From DATDAH01 sp036525535 (GTDB lineage Bacteria > Actinomycetota > Acidimicrobiia > Acidimicrobiales > DATDAH01), in contig DATDAH010000242.1 of the NCBI GenBank assembly GCA_036525535.1, positions 1 to 14,723 on the forward strand: a stretch of DNA of 14,723 nt. The letters run 5' to 3'. Below the pieces are notes generated by a model that worked only from the letters and a program-made list of their open reading frames with translations, did no database searches and was not told the origin of the DNA. This document shows positions 7,636 to 14,723 of the stretch, in pieces (the stretch's first letter is position 1; each line of letters begins with the position of its first letter). A program made the position numbers and the translations under genes.

Positions 7636-7688
7636 CTCACCCTGGACCTAAGGCTGGCGGCGTCACATCGGGCGCGACCCCTCAGATC
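7636..7688 (-). promoter_or_regulatory. Shared 53-nt promoter element, copy A (carotenoid-oxygenase-like gene)
   Basis: Read on the minus strand from 7688 to 7636. It aligns without gaps to copies B and C; 35 of 53 positions are the same in all three. Shared blocks are GATCTGAGGGG (element positions 1-11), CCCGATG (17-23), CCTTAGG (36-42) and GGTGAG (48-53). The start codon is 3 nt after the element, so GGTGAG could serve as ribosome binding site. Blocks 2 and 3 are placed roughly as -35 and -10 elements and block 1 as an upstream activator site, but this is inference. It sits in the 75-nt gap after the LAL regulator gene, implying separate transcription of the oxygenase-like gene. Confidence 0.75.
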
Positions 7689-7707
7689 CCTGCGAACCGG
7701 AGTCGAC

Positions 7708-10638
7708 TCAGTGACCGCCGAGGCGTTGGGCGATGGCCGCGGCGTCGACCCGGCTGGTGACGCCCAGCTTCCGCAGGATGTTCGAAACGTGGACGCTCGC
7801 CGTCTTCTCCGAGACGTAGAGGGCCTCCCCGATCTGCCGGTTCGTCCTTCCGGCGGAGACCAAAGAGAGCACTTCGGTCTCGCGCGGGGTGAGGCCGAGT
7901 CGGTCCATCGACCGGTCATCCAGGACGGCGGGAGCGGTCGGCGTGACACTGAGCCGGGTGCGGCGCGACACGTCGGCGACTTCGGCGAGGATCGGGGCGG
8001 CGTCGAGGGTGGTCGCGATCCGATGGGCCTCCTGGAGCGACTCGGCGGCGCGAGCGGTGGCTCCCGTGGATGCCGCCGCCTCCGCCTCGCGCAATCGCGC
8101 GGTCGCCGTCCCCCAACGGTCGGACAACCGCTCCCAGTGGCCGGCGGCGATCGCCCAGGCGTCCGGATCGGGATCGGTGAGCCGCGTCAGCATGGCGGCG
8201 GCGTGGGCGAGGTCAGCCTCGGCCTCGAGCGGAACCCGCCCGTCAGCGTCGCCGGCTCTGGCCGCTCGAACCGAGCGGAGGCGACCGTCGAGTCGCTCGA
8301 CGGTGGATTCGACGTCGATGGACTCACGTCGGGCCAGGGAGTCGAGTGCGCCTTCGACCGTGGCGTGCACGGTCAGCATCGCGAACCGAACCGACCAGAG
8401 CCACGCCGGCGGAGAGTTCGCTTCCCAGCCCCGCTCGGCGGCGACCAACGCCTCCACGGGGTCGCCGAGGATGAGATGGACGTCGGCGGTCGCCCAATGG
8501 AGCAGGGAACGACCGAACGAATCGACGGGTTGGGATTCTGCTTCGGACAGGAACGACAAGGCGCGATCGCCCTCACCCCGGCGGGCGGCAAGCATGGCCC
8601 CTGATCGACAAAGGCGGACTGCCGCGGCGGACTGTCCCTCGTCCCCGCTGTGACGCGAGAGCACGGTCTCCGCTTCGGACCAGCGTCCTAGACGCGTGAG
8701 TCCCTCGACGGCCAACGCGTCGAGGTAGCGCCCGACGCTTCCCTCCAGCCCGGTGATCAGACCATCGGCGACACCGTCGAGCGCGAGGCGGATCGCCTCC
8801 TGGTATTGGCCGGCGTCGAGCATCACGTGCGCCAGGTAGACGACGGCGAGTGATCGGGTCTGAGCGCTGGACGCGGCGGCCAAGGCCTCCTGACAGAGAT
8901 CGACGGCCCCGTCGGGGTCACCGAGTTGGCTGCGGACGATCCCGAGCACCCGTCGCGCCATGACCCAGGTCGGAGGATCGAGGTCGGGCGTGGGCACGAT
9001 GTCGAAGACCTGGCGGCACCAGCGTTCGGCTGATTGGTAATGGCAGAGCATCAGCTCTGCCTGGCCGAGGCCCGCGAAGACCGAAGCCACGTCCCCGCGG
9101 TCGTCGCCCGATGCGAGAAGGCCGGCCGCTCGCGCGAACTCGGCGGTGCTCGCCTCGAGCTCGCCCGTCGCCCACAGGTAACGACCCAACCGCTCGTGGC
9201 CGAAGGCCTCACCTTTTGGCGGGGGCCCGTGGATGAACGCCGCTCGCGCCAGGTCACGGGCCTCCTCGCGGGCCCCGGCGGCGCTGGCCAGCTCCGCGGC
9301 CTGCCACATCCGGTCGCCACGACGTTCGCCTCCGTCCGCTTCGCCGACCTCGTCCCAAAGCTCCAGCGCTCGCTGCAGGTGGCGCAACGCGGCCGCGGGG
9401 GCGAAGGTCTCGGCCGCATCGGCGGCGGCGAGCAACGCCGGGAACGCCTCGGCATGGTCACCGCAGCGGTCGAGGTGAAAGGCGAGCTCGCCCGCCCGGT
9501 CGGGGCGGGTGAGGGCCGTCGCCGACTGTTCCTTCAGGGCCTCGGCCATGCGGCGGTGAAGGCGGGTGCGCTCCGACGGGAGGAGCTCGTCGTAGACGAC
9601 CTCACCGATGAGCGCGTGGCGGAAACGGTGGTCGTCGCCGTCGTGGTCGACCACGATCACATGGGCGGCAACGGCGCTGCGAAGGGCCGACTCGACCGCA
9701 CCCTCATCGAGGTCGGTCAGGCGGACCAACAGGTCATGGCTCGTCCCGCGTCCGACCACCGCGACGGCGCCGAGCACGCGGCGGGTCGGATCGTCCAGAC
9801 CGGCGACGTCGGTCGAGATCAGGTCGGACAGCAGCGCCGGGATGGCCTCGCCGGCGACATGTGCAGCGACGAGCTCCTCGGTGTAGAAGGGGTTCCCCTC
9901 GCCGCGGGCGAGCACCTCGTCGATGAGGTCCAGGGGCGCGGGGCCACCGAGCATCGCTTCGATCCTGGCGGTGACATCGTCACGGCCCAGGCCGCCGAGG
10001 TGCACGCGGTGCACGGCCGGGAGGCGGGCGAGCTCGGCGAGACGCCGGCGTTGGGCGGCGTCATCGCCCACCTCGTTGGCTCGATAGGTGCCGACCAGGA
10101 CCACGGGTTCGTCGACGAGGTTCCTCGCGAGGAAGTCGAAGAGGTCCCACGTCACCACGTCGGCCCAGTGCAGGTCCTCGAACCCGACGATGACGGCGTC
10201 TTCTCGGGCGAGACGCGAGATCAGATCGAGCACGGGCACGAACAGACCGCCGCCGGGTGCCGCCGCGCCCGACGAGCCCGCCGACGGGCTGAGCCATTCG
10301 GTGAGGGGCGCCAGTTCGGGGGCGTCGGCCAGCAGGTCCGGGGAGACGCGACGGACCTGGCGGAGCAGGTCGACGAGCGGGGCCAGGGGGACGATGTCCC
10401 CGCCGATGGGCACGCATCGCGCCAGGTAGAGCAGGGCGTCGGCCCGCGCCGCACCCTCGCTGACGAGCGTCGACTTGCCGATGCCCGCGTCACCGCCGAC
10501 CAGGAGGATCGACGGCAGCCCGCCCCGGGCGTCCTCGACGGCACGCTGGATGGTGGCGAGCTCGCCGCCGCGACCGGCGAAGCTGCGAGTTCGGGACATC
10601 TCCGGCACGTCGTGCAGTATCGCCCCCTCCCTGGGCAC
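7708..10638 (-). CDS. LAL-type LuxR-family transcriptional regulator (ATPase, TPR-like, LuxR HTH)
   Basis: 976-residue large ATP-binding regulator of the MalT/LAL class. The N-terminus carries FAGRGGE (20-26), then Walker A GGDAGIGKST (48-57) and Walker B VIVGFEDLHWAD (149-160), followed by an LVGTYRANE segment. A long helical, TPR-like middle part leads to a C-terminal LuxR helix-turn-helix (916-976): LTPRETEVLSLVSAGRTN, IGEALYVSEKTASVHVSNI. Such proteins bind an inducer and ATP, oligomerise and activate promoters. The start is uncertain: GTG 10638 is reported (AAGGA lies 12 nt upstream), while ATG 10599 (Met14) would also leave the whole ATPase domain intact. Its 5' end faces promoter element B 29 nt away, and the oxygenase-like gene with element A lies just downstream. 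It is the natural candidate to control all three elements, and possibly itself. Confidence 0.93.
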   Translation of the reverse strand: MPREGAILHDVPEMSRTRSFAGRGGELATIQRAVEDARGGLPSILLVGGDAGIGKSTLVSEGAARADALLYLARCVPIGGDIVPLAPLVDLLRQVRRVSPDLLADAPELAPLTEWLSPSAGSSGAAAPGGGLFVPVLDLISRLAREDAVIVGFEDLHWADVVTWDLFDFLARNLVDEPVVLVGTYRANEVGDDAAQRRRLAELARLPAVHRVHLGGLGRDDVTARIEAMLGGPAPLDLIDEVLARGEGNPFYTEELVAAHVAGEAIPALLSDLISTDVAGLDDPTRRVLGAVAVVGRGTSHDLLVRLTDLDEGAVESALRSAVAAHVIVVDHDGDDHRFRHALIGEVVYDELLPSERTRLHRRMAEALKEQSATALTRPDRAGELAFHLDRCGDHAEAFPALLAAADAAETFAPAAALRHLQRALELWDEVGEADGGERRGDRMWQAAELASAAGAREEARDLARAAFIHGPPPKGEAFGHERLGRYLWATGELEASTAEFARAAGLLASGDDRGDVASVFAGLGQAELMLCHYQSAERWCRQVFDIVPTPDLDPPTWVMARRVLGIVRSQLGDPDGAVDLCQEALAAASSAQTRSLAVVYLAHVMLDAGQYQEAIRLALDGVADGLITGLEGSVGRYLDALAVEGLTRLGRWSEAETVLSRHSGDEGQSAAAVRLCRSGAMLAARRGEGDRALSFLSEAESQPVDSFGRSLLHWATADVHLILGDPVEALVAAERGWEANSPPAWLWSVRFAMLTVHATVEGALDSLARRESIDVESTVERLDGRLRSVRAARAGDADGRVPLEAEADLAHAAAMLTRLTDPDPDAWAIAAGHWERLSDRWGTATARLREAEAAASTGATARAAESLQEAHRIATTLDAAPILAEVADVSRRTRLSVTPTAPAVLDDRSMDRLGLTPRETEVLSLVSAGRTNRQIGEALYVSEKTASVHVSNILRKLGVTSRVDAAAIAQRLGGH

Positions 10639-10667
10639 GTGAGCTTGCCATCCTTTCCGGTGCGGGG

Positions 10668-10720
10668 GATCTGAGGGGCCACACCCGATGCGCGAGCCGA
10701 CCCCTTAGGGCCACGGTGAG
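10668..10720 (+). promoter_or_regulatory. Shared 53-nt promoter element, copy B (alpha/beta hydrolase gene; LAL upstream region)
   Basis: Gap-free match to copies A and C. In this copy blocks 1 and 3 form the best inverted repeat: CTGAGGGG at 10671-10678 and CCCCTTAG at 10701-10708 (7 of 8 complementary), centres about 30 nt or three helical turns apart. It lies between the divergent LAL and hydrolase genes, so binding here could control both. The hydrolase ATG (10725) is 4 nt after the final GGTGAG. Confidence 0.75.
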
Positions 10721-10724
10721 CGGC

Positions 10725-12170
10725 ATGACACCGATCGCCGCCACCCAACGCCCATCACTGCTGAACACCCGAGACGAGCACGGAGCCAACCGCTGGCGCG
10801 CAGCCGACGCCGGTTCTGCCGATGACGTTCCACCTGATGAACGACCCCCGCACCCGGGCGGAGAGGGGCACATCGGCCGCGTCGTGGCCGGATCCCTCGT
10901 CTTCGGTCTCGTCGCCGCCCTCGGGTGCGTCGCGGCACCGTTTGCCGGCGCCCAGGAGCACGTCATCACCGGCTCGGTCCTCCTCAGCTTCGCCATCGCG
11001 TGGGCCGTTCTGGCCGTGCTCTCCGAGCGATGCACGGACCAGCCCCAACGGTGGGCGATGGCGCCGGCGACGTTCATGGCGCTCACTGGCGCCACCGTCC
11101 TGATCCTCGCGCCGACCGGGAACGAGCTCGGCTGGGTGTGGCCGCCCGTGGTGGCGGCGCTCGTCATCTGGATGACCGTTCAGGCCCGACGGCATCTGCG
11201 CAGCCGGACCCGCGTGTGGCTCGTCTACCCGATCTTTGCGGCCATGCTGCTGTCCGCGCTGGGCGGCGCCTACGAGACCTACCGCGAGACCGCCGACCGT
11301 GCCGCCTACCCGATGCCGGGCCGGCTGATCGACGTCGGCGACCACAGCCTCCACATCGACTGCACCGGCACCGGCAGCCCCACCGTCGTGCTCGAGCCCG
11401 GGCTGGGCGAGCCCTCGACCGCCATGGCCTGGATCGCCTCAGACGTAGGCCGCACCACCAGGGTGTGCGTGTACGACCGGGCAGGCCGTGGCTGGAGTGA
11501 GTCCGCATCCGCCCCCGAGGACGGCGTCCAGGTGGCGACTGATCTCCACACGTTGCTGGATCGAGCCGGCGAGGCGGGGCCGTACGTGCTCGCCGGGCAC
11601 TCGGCCGGCGGCATCTACGTGCTCAACTTCGCCCGCCTCTTCCCCCAGCAGGTCGCCGGCGTGGTCCTGCTCGACTCCATGCACCCCGAGCAGTACACGA
11701 GGATCGGTTCCTGGCCGGCGTTCTACGAGATGTTCCGACGGGTGTCCGCCGTGCTCCCCTCGCTGTCTCGCCTCGGTGTGGGTCGGGCGGTCTACCCGAC
11801 CTCCTACGGCGAGCTCCCCGGCCTTGCTCGCGACGAACAGCGTGCCTTCTGGTCGACGCCCCGCCACAACCGGAGCCTCCGTGACGAGTTCTCCCAACTG
11901 CGCGCCGCGATGGCCCAGGCCGACGCACTCACGAGCCTCGGTGACCGACCGCTCGTCGTCGTGTCCGCTGTGCAAGACGCCGAGGTCGGCTGGATGGCGG
12001 CGCAAGGTGAGCTCGCGGCGCTCTCCATCGACAGCGTGCAGCGCGTCCTCCACGACGCCACTCACGCTTCGCTCACCGAGAACGAGGCGACTGCCGCCCA
12101 GTCCAGCCGAGCGATCGATGACGTTGTCGAGTCGGTCCGCACCGGCGAACGCCTCGGAACGCTCCCGTAG
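10725..12170 (+). CDS. Membrane-anchored alpha/beta hydrolase
   Basis: 481 residues. After a polar N-terminal tail of about 50 residues come about five hydrophobic segments (roughly 52-74, 80-100, 111-129, 135-153, 164-183), then an alpha/beta hydrolase domain from about 205: GDHSLHIDCTG, EPGLGEPS (oxyanion region), YDRAGRGWS, and nucleophile elbow GHSAGG with Ser293. His447 in DATHASL is the probable catalytic His; the acid is uncertain. An odd number of helices would place the N-terminus inside and the hydrolase outside, but this count is by eye. Likely an esterase, lipase or amidase acting at the envelope; substrate unknown. ATG 10725 is preferred over the in-frame GTG 10716, since that GTG is part of the conserved element and is not the likely start in copies A or C. 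The TAG abuts element C, and the MFS gene follows. Confidence 0.88.
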   Translation: MTPIAATQRPSLLNTRDEHGANRWRAADAGSADDVPPDERPPHPGGEGHIGRVVAGSLVFGLVAALGCVAAPFAGAQEHVITGSVLLSFAIAWAVLAVLSERCTDQPQRWAMAPATFMALTGATVLILAPTGNELGWVWPPVVAALVIWMTVQARRHLRSRTRVWLVYPIFAAMLLSALGGAYETYRETADRAAYPMPGRLIDVGDHSLHIDCTGTGSPTVVLEPGLGEPSTAMAWIASDVGRTTRVCVYDRAGRGWSESASAPEDGVQVATDLHTLLDRAGEAGPYVLAGHSAGGIYVLNFARLFPQQVAGVVLLDSMHPEQYTRIGSWPAFYEMFRRVSAVLPSLSRLGVGRAVYPTSYGELPGLARDEQRAFWSTPRHNRSLRDEFSQLRAAMAQADALTSLGDRPLVVVSAVQDAEVGWMAAQGELAALSIDSVQRVLHDATHASLTENEATAAQSSRAIDDVVESVRTGERLGTLP

Positions 12171-12222
12171 ATCTGAGGGGTCCCGCCCGATGCGGCGGGG
12201 CCTCCCTTAGGTGGACGGTGAG
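12170..12222 (+). promoter_or_regulatory. Shared 53-nt promoter element, copy C (MFS transporter gene)
   Basis: Gap-free match to copies A and B; its first base is the last base of the hydrolase stop codon. Here the downstream ATG is 46 nt beyond the element and has its own AAGGAG, so GGTGAG is not needed as a ribosome binding site. Its conservation therefore hints at a role in transcription initiation or at recent copying of the whole element. Placement directly after the hydrolase gene means the MFS gene has its own promoter and need not rely on readthrough. Confidence 0.75.
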
Positions 12223-12268
12223 CAGCAGCAACCCGATCCCGAAGTCCACCCCACACCAAGGAGTAGTC

Positions 12269-13912
12269 ATGCACGGACGCCCGGTTCCCCAGGCCCTCGG
12301 CCACCCCCAGGACAGCCATCCCCAGCGGTGGCGCATCTTGGGCGTGCTCGTCCTGGCTCTGCTCGTGACCTCGATCGACCACACGATCATCAACGTCGCC
12401 CTCCCCCAGCTCGTCGGGGACCTGGGCGCCAGCGCCGCCGACCTCCAGTGGGTGGTCGCCGGCTACACCGTCGTCTTCGCCGGCCTCCTGCTCACCGCTG
12501 GGAGCCTCGGTGATCGGTTCGGTCGCCGCCGGGCTCTCCTGATCGGCCTCGCCACGTTTCTGGCCGGCTCGATCGCGGCCGCCCTCGCCACCTCGACGTC
12601 CACGCTGATCCTGGCGCGGTGCGTCATGGGCGCCGGCGGGGCGCTCATCATGCCGACGACCCTGTCCATCTTGGTCAACGCGTTCGGCGAGCCGCGGGAG
12701 CGAGCCAAGGCGATCGCGGCGTGGACCGCCGTCAGCGGGGCCGGCATCGCCGTCGGCCCCATTGTCGGCGGTGCGCTGATGCGCAGCTTCTCGTGGTCGG
12801 CGGTGTTCTGGATCAACGTGCCGCTCCTCCTCGCTGCCCTCGTCGGCGCGCTGCACGTCGTGCCCGACTCCCGCGATCCGCAGGCGACAAGGCTCGACCC
12901 GATCGGCGCGACCCTGTCCGTCCTGGCCATCAGCTCGCTCGTCTACGCCATCATTCAGGGCCCCGAGCAGGGATGGCTGTCCACCCGGACGGTGACGACG
13001 TTCGCGATCGGCGCCGTGACCACCGCGCTGTTCCTGGCCTGGGAGACGGTGCGCGACGACCCGATGCTCGACCTCCGCCTCTTCCGCCACCGCGGCTTCT
13101 CGGTCGCCAGCGTCGCTCTGGCCATGCTCTTCTTCGCCATGGCGGGCGCCGTGTTCCTGCAGGCGCAGTACCTCCAGTTCATCCTGGACTACACGCCGCT
13201 CGCGGCCGGATTCGCCCTCGTCCCCGCGGCGATCGGCATCATGATGGGCACCGGTGCCGGCGCCCACCTCGGCGCCGTTGCCGGGAGCAGGGTGACCGTC
13301 GCCACCGGCACGCTGGTGGCCGCCGCCGGGCTCGCCACCCAAGCGGCCTTCGTCGACGGGACGTCGTATGCCCCGACGGGCATCGGACTCCTGCTGTTCG
13401 GCTTCGGCGCCGGCATCGCCATGCCGGCGGCGACCGACCTCATCATGGCCACCCTGCCGCCGGCGCGAGCTGGTGTGGGCTCAGCCGTCAACGACACGGT
13501 CCGGGAGCTCGGTGGTGTCCTGGGGGTCGCCGTCATCGGCAGCATCGCCGCAACGACGTACACCGCGACGCTCCGCCCCGACCTCGGCCACTTTCCCGAG
13601 CTGACCGACCCGATGCGCGCCGTGATCACCGACAACGTCGGCGCCGCCATCGGCATGAGCCACCACGTCGGAGCGAACGGCGCCGAGATCGCATCGCTGG
13701 CTCGAACGGCGTTCGTCGACTCCATGAGCGGGGCCCTCTGGATCGCGGCAGCCGCCGCCGTGATCGCCACCGTCCTCGCCGTGGTCTACCTGCCCCGCGA
13801 AGCCCACCGGGGCGATGGCGGCGATGGCGGCCACGGTACGGCGCCCTCCGACGCCACCGCCGAGGGCCACGCCCACCACAGCCGGCGCTCGAGCGTCCAC
13901 GCCCATCGGTGA
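12269..13912 (+). CDS. MFS transporter, DHA2 (EmrB/QacA-like) 14-segment drug exporter family
   Basis: 547 residues with 14 hydrophobic segments by eye, matching the DHA2 proton-antiporter subfamily. Segment 1 has SIDHTIINVALP with Asp37. Motif A between segments 2 and 3 is GSLGDRFGRRRA (78-89). The antiporter motif C in segment 5 is AVSGAGIAVGPIVGG (154-168). Family members export hydrophobic or cationic compounds in exchange for protons. ATG 12269 is chosen because AAGGAG lies about 6 nt upstream; the longer GTG start at 12218 falls inside promoter element C. The last 40 or so residues form a Gly/His-rich cytoplasmic tail (GHAHHSRRSSVHAHR), unusual for the family and possibly metal-binding. 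Shared control with the hydrolase and oxygenase-like protein suggests it exports their substrate or product; substrate unknown. Confidence 0.92.
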   Translation: MHGRPVPQALGHPQDSHPQRWRILGVLVLALLVTSIDHTIINVALPQLVGDLGASAADLQWVVAGYTVVFAGLLLTAGSLGDRFGRRRALLIGLATFLAGSIAAALATSTSTLILARCVMGAGGALIMPTTLSILVNAFGEPRERAKAIAAWTAVSGAGIAVGPIVGGALMRSFSWSAVFWINVPLLLAALVGALHVVPDSRDPQATRLDPIGATLSVLAISSLVYAIIQGPEQGWLSTRTVTTFAIGAVTTALFLAWETVRDDPMLDLRLFRHRGFSVASVALAMLFFAMAGAVFLQAQYLQFILDYTPLAAGFALVPAAIGIMMGTGAGAHLGAVAGSRVTVATGTLVAAAGLATQAAFVDGTSYAPTGIGLLLFGFGAGIAMPAATDLIMATLPPARAGVGSAVNDTVRELGGVLGVAVIGSIAATTYTATLRPDLGHFPELTDPMRAVITDNVGAAIGMSHHVGANGAEIASLARTAFVDSMSGALWIAAAAAVIATVLAVVYLPREAHRGDGGDGGHGTAPSDATAEGHAHHSRRSSVHAHR

Positions 13913-13919
13913 GTCCACA

Positions 13920-13942
13920 GGTGGGCCCACCGCGGGCGCGGT
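13920..13942 (+). terminator. Possible GC-rich terminator hairpins after the MFS gene
   Basis: Two overlapping perfect inverted repeats begin 8 nt after the stop: GGTGGGCCCACC (13920-13931), and ACCGCG-GG-CGCGGT (13929-13942). There is no T-run, so termination is only a suggestion from position and stability. Confidence 0.35.
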
Positions 13943-13957
13943 GACAGAGCTTCGGAG

Positions 13958-14004
13958 TGGAGGTGAGCGGATTCGAACCGCCGGCCTCTACGTTGCGAAC
14001 GAAG
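13958..14004 (-). tRNA. 3' half of a tRNA-Ala(CGC), 5' half missing (remnant or attachment-site copy)
   Basis: On the minus strand this reads as an anticodon arm (CTTCG, loop TTCGCAA with anticodon CGC, CGTAG; one mismatch), 5-nt variable loop AGGCC, T arm (GGCGG-TTCGAAT-CCGCT), acceptor 3' strand CACCTCC and discriminator A. U at position 70 and A73 are alanine-identity features. No D arm or 5' acceptor strand exists upstream, so it is not a working tRNA. Such 3' halves are typically left by site-specific integration into tRNA genes. Confidence 0.7.
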
Positions 14005-14023
14005 ATCGGCCGGTCGGGGGTGG

Positions 14024-14371
14024 ACGGCACTGAACGGCAACTACGCCCTCCCCGACGACCTCGGTGCGAGCACCGCCACGGTCCGCCTCCATGGCAACGC
14101 CGGGGACGCCAAACGGAAGCTGAACCGGACCGAGAACCTCCGGCCCATCGCACCGTCGGATTCGGTCTTCGCCGATCTGTTCAGTCGACGCAACGACGCT
14201 GAGTCCATCAATCGGGGACTCGACGACACGCTCTTCCTCCGGCGGGCCCACTCCGTCGGCCACCGCCGGCAGACCGTCAACCTGCTCGGCTACGCCTTGA
14301 TGGTGAACTCGCTCACGCTGCTCGAGCACGAGGCCCGCACTACCCGGGCACCCCACCTCCTCGCCGCCTGA
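14024..14371 (+). pseudogene. 5'-truncated C-terminal fragment of a transposase-like protein
   Basis: An open frame to the TGA at 14369-14371 has no usable start: the first in-frame ATG is only about 90 nt before the stop, and upstream the frame runs into the tRNA-Ala fragment. It encodes about 115 residues. The segment ESINRGLDDTLFLRRAHSVG, followed by RRQTVNLLGYALMVNSLTL, resembles the C-terminal end of actinobacterial transposase-like proteins as I remember them; the exact family is not certain. Reading-frame quality, third-position GC and continuity suggest it was recently coding. With the adjacent tRNA remnant it marks a recombination scar. It could instead be the tail of another conserved hypothetical gene. 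Confidence 0.5.
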
Positions 14372-14531
14372 CTGCCGCCGCCACTCGATTCGAGCCGGAC
14401 GCCGCAGCGCGCCCGATGGGCAATACGAAGCCCGGAACTCGGCGATCGGCCACCGAGCGGGCCGTATCCTCGCCACAAGTGCCGCCGGTAGGTGGCAGCC
14501 GGGAGTTCTCTGCCACGTTTCTCCCGGCCCC
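14372..14531. other. Intergenic stretch before tRNA-Arg
   Basis: 160 nt without a supportable gene. It should contain the tRNA promoter. A TATCCT at 14465-14470 is a possible -10, but I see no good -35 at the right distance. Confidence 0.3.
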
Positions 14532-14607
14532 GCCCTCGTAGCTCAGGGGATAGAGCATCGGTTTCCTAAACCGTGTGTCGCAGGTTCGAATCCTGCCGAG
14601 GGCGCCA
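14532..14607 (+). tRNA. tRNA-Arg (anticodon CCT)
   Basis: Complete cloverleaf: acceptor GCCCTCG (14532-14538) pairs with CGAGGGC (14597-14603); D stem GCTC/GAGC; anticodon stem TCGGT/ACCGT with a U-U at its outer pair; loop TTCCTAA with anticodon CCT at 14565-14567; T arm GCAGG-TTCGAAT-CCTGC; discriminator G at 14604; CCA encoded at 14605-14607. It reads the AGG arginine codon, rare in GC-rich actinobacteria. It is intact, unlike the tRNA-Ala fragment about 530 bp upstream. Confidence 0.95.
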
Positions 14608-14678
14608 ACGACCGGCGCTGACGGTCCAAGCTCGGTCGGCGTTCCCAGCGGGTGCGGCGACCTGTGAGGATCTTGACC

Positions 14679-14723
14679 GTGACCGATCGAATGCCGGAGC
14701 TCGGGTTCTACGCACTGGCGGGT
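14679..14723 (+). CDS. N-terminus of a possible F420-dependent luciferase-like oxidoreductase (partial)
   Basis: Only 15 codons from GTG 14679 to the window end, encoding MTDRMPELGFYALAG. The ELGFY-LAG start is similar to that of a subfamily of actinobacterial LLM-class F420-dependent oxidoreductases (TIGR03857-like, from memory). GAGGA lies about 9 nt upstream; an in-frame GTG at 14664 is an alternative start. Too little sequence is present to be sure of either family or start. Confidence 0.4.
   Translation, partial: MTDRMPELGFYALAG

Noticed and set aside
9034..10674. 546-residue plus-strand open frame opposite the LAL regulator
   Set aside because: Antisense shadow of the ATPase part of the regulator; the composition is typical of complement frames.
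10716..10724. Upstream GTG start for the hydrolase
   Set aside because: The GTG is part of the conserved GGTGAG block. It is out of frame in copy A and is not the likely start in copy C, so its conservation is better explained as a regulatory or ribosome-binding signal; a leaderless start is still possible.
12062..13342. 426-residue minus-strand open frame opposite the MFS gene
   Set aside because: Very rich in Asp, Glu, Gly, Arg and His with no domains; the MFS protein on the other strand is unambiguous.
13957..14202. 81-residue open frame starting MEVSGFEPPASTLRT
   Set aside because: This is a well-known type of false protein produced by reading through the complement of a tRNA; it overlaps the tRNA-Ala fragment.
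1..14723. CRISPR array
   Set aside because: No series of regularly spaced short repeats; the only tandem repeat is the two-copy coding module in the oxidase.

Overview
The window is GC-rich throughout, uses GTG as well as ATG starts, and carries AfsR/SARP-like and LAL-type regulators, two actinobacterial hallmarks. It most likely comes from an actinobacterium; an Acidimicrobiia-like lineage is a guess from overall protein style. Both ends are cut inside genes.

Left part (1-5836, all minus strand): a probable five-gene operon, read from 5836 downward. It begins with a 980-residue AfsR/SARP-type regulator (winged helix, BTAD, NTPase, TPR-like tail). Then come an SRPBCC protein whose ATG overlaps the regulator's TGA, a small membrane protein, a DUF3703 protein, and a multicopper oxidase that runs off the left edge. 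The oxidase carries two nearly identical heavy-metal-binding CPMHPEV repeats and a His-rich linker between its second and third cupredoxin domains, which points to copper or other metal handling.

Divergent from the regulator, 5952-6423 (plus strand) holds a single-domain rhodanese. Its stop codon overlaps the start of a short His-rich reading frame that looks like the frameshifted, truncated N-terminus of a copper-type P-ATPase.

Central part (6424-13912): this is the most distinctive region. A 976-residue LAL-type LuxR regulator sits among three genes: a divergent carotenoid-oxygenase-like protein lacking two of its expected iron-ligand histidines, a membrane-anchored alpha/beta hydrolase, and a 14-segment DHA2-type MFS exporter. 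Each of the three is preceded by the same gap-free 53-nt element (35 of 53 positions identical in all copies; shared blocks GATCTGAGGGG, CCCGATG, CCTTAGG and GGTGAG). The LAL gene shares its upstream region with the copy in front of the hydrolase. The simplest reading is a small local regulon controlled by the LAL protein, possibly handling a hydrophobic or terpenoid-like compound (import or detoxification, hydrolysis, export). The substrate cannot be told from sequence.

Right part (13913-14723): a scar with the 3' half of a tRNA-Ala(CGC) on the minus strand, followed by the 5'-truncated end of a transposase-like gene. Then come an intact tRNA-Arg(CCT) and the first 15 codons of a possible F420-dependent luciferase-like oxidoreductase.
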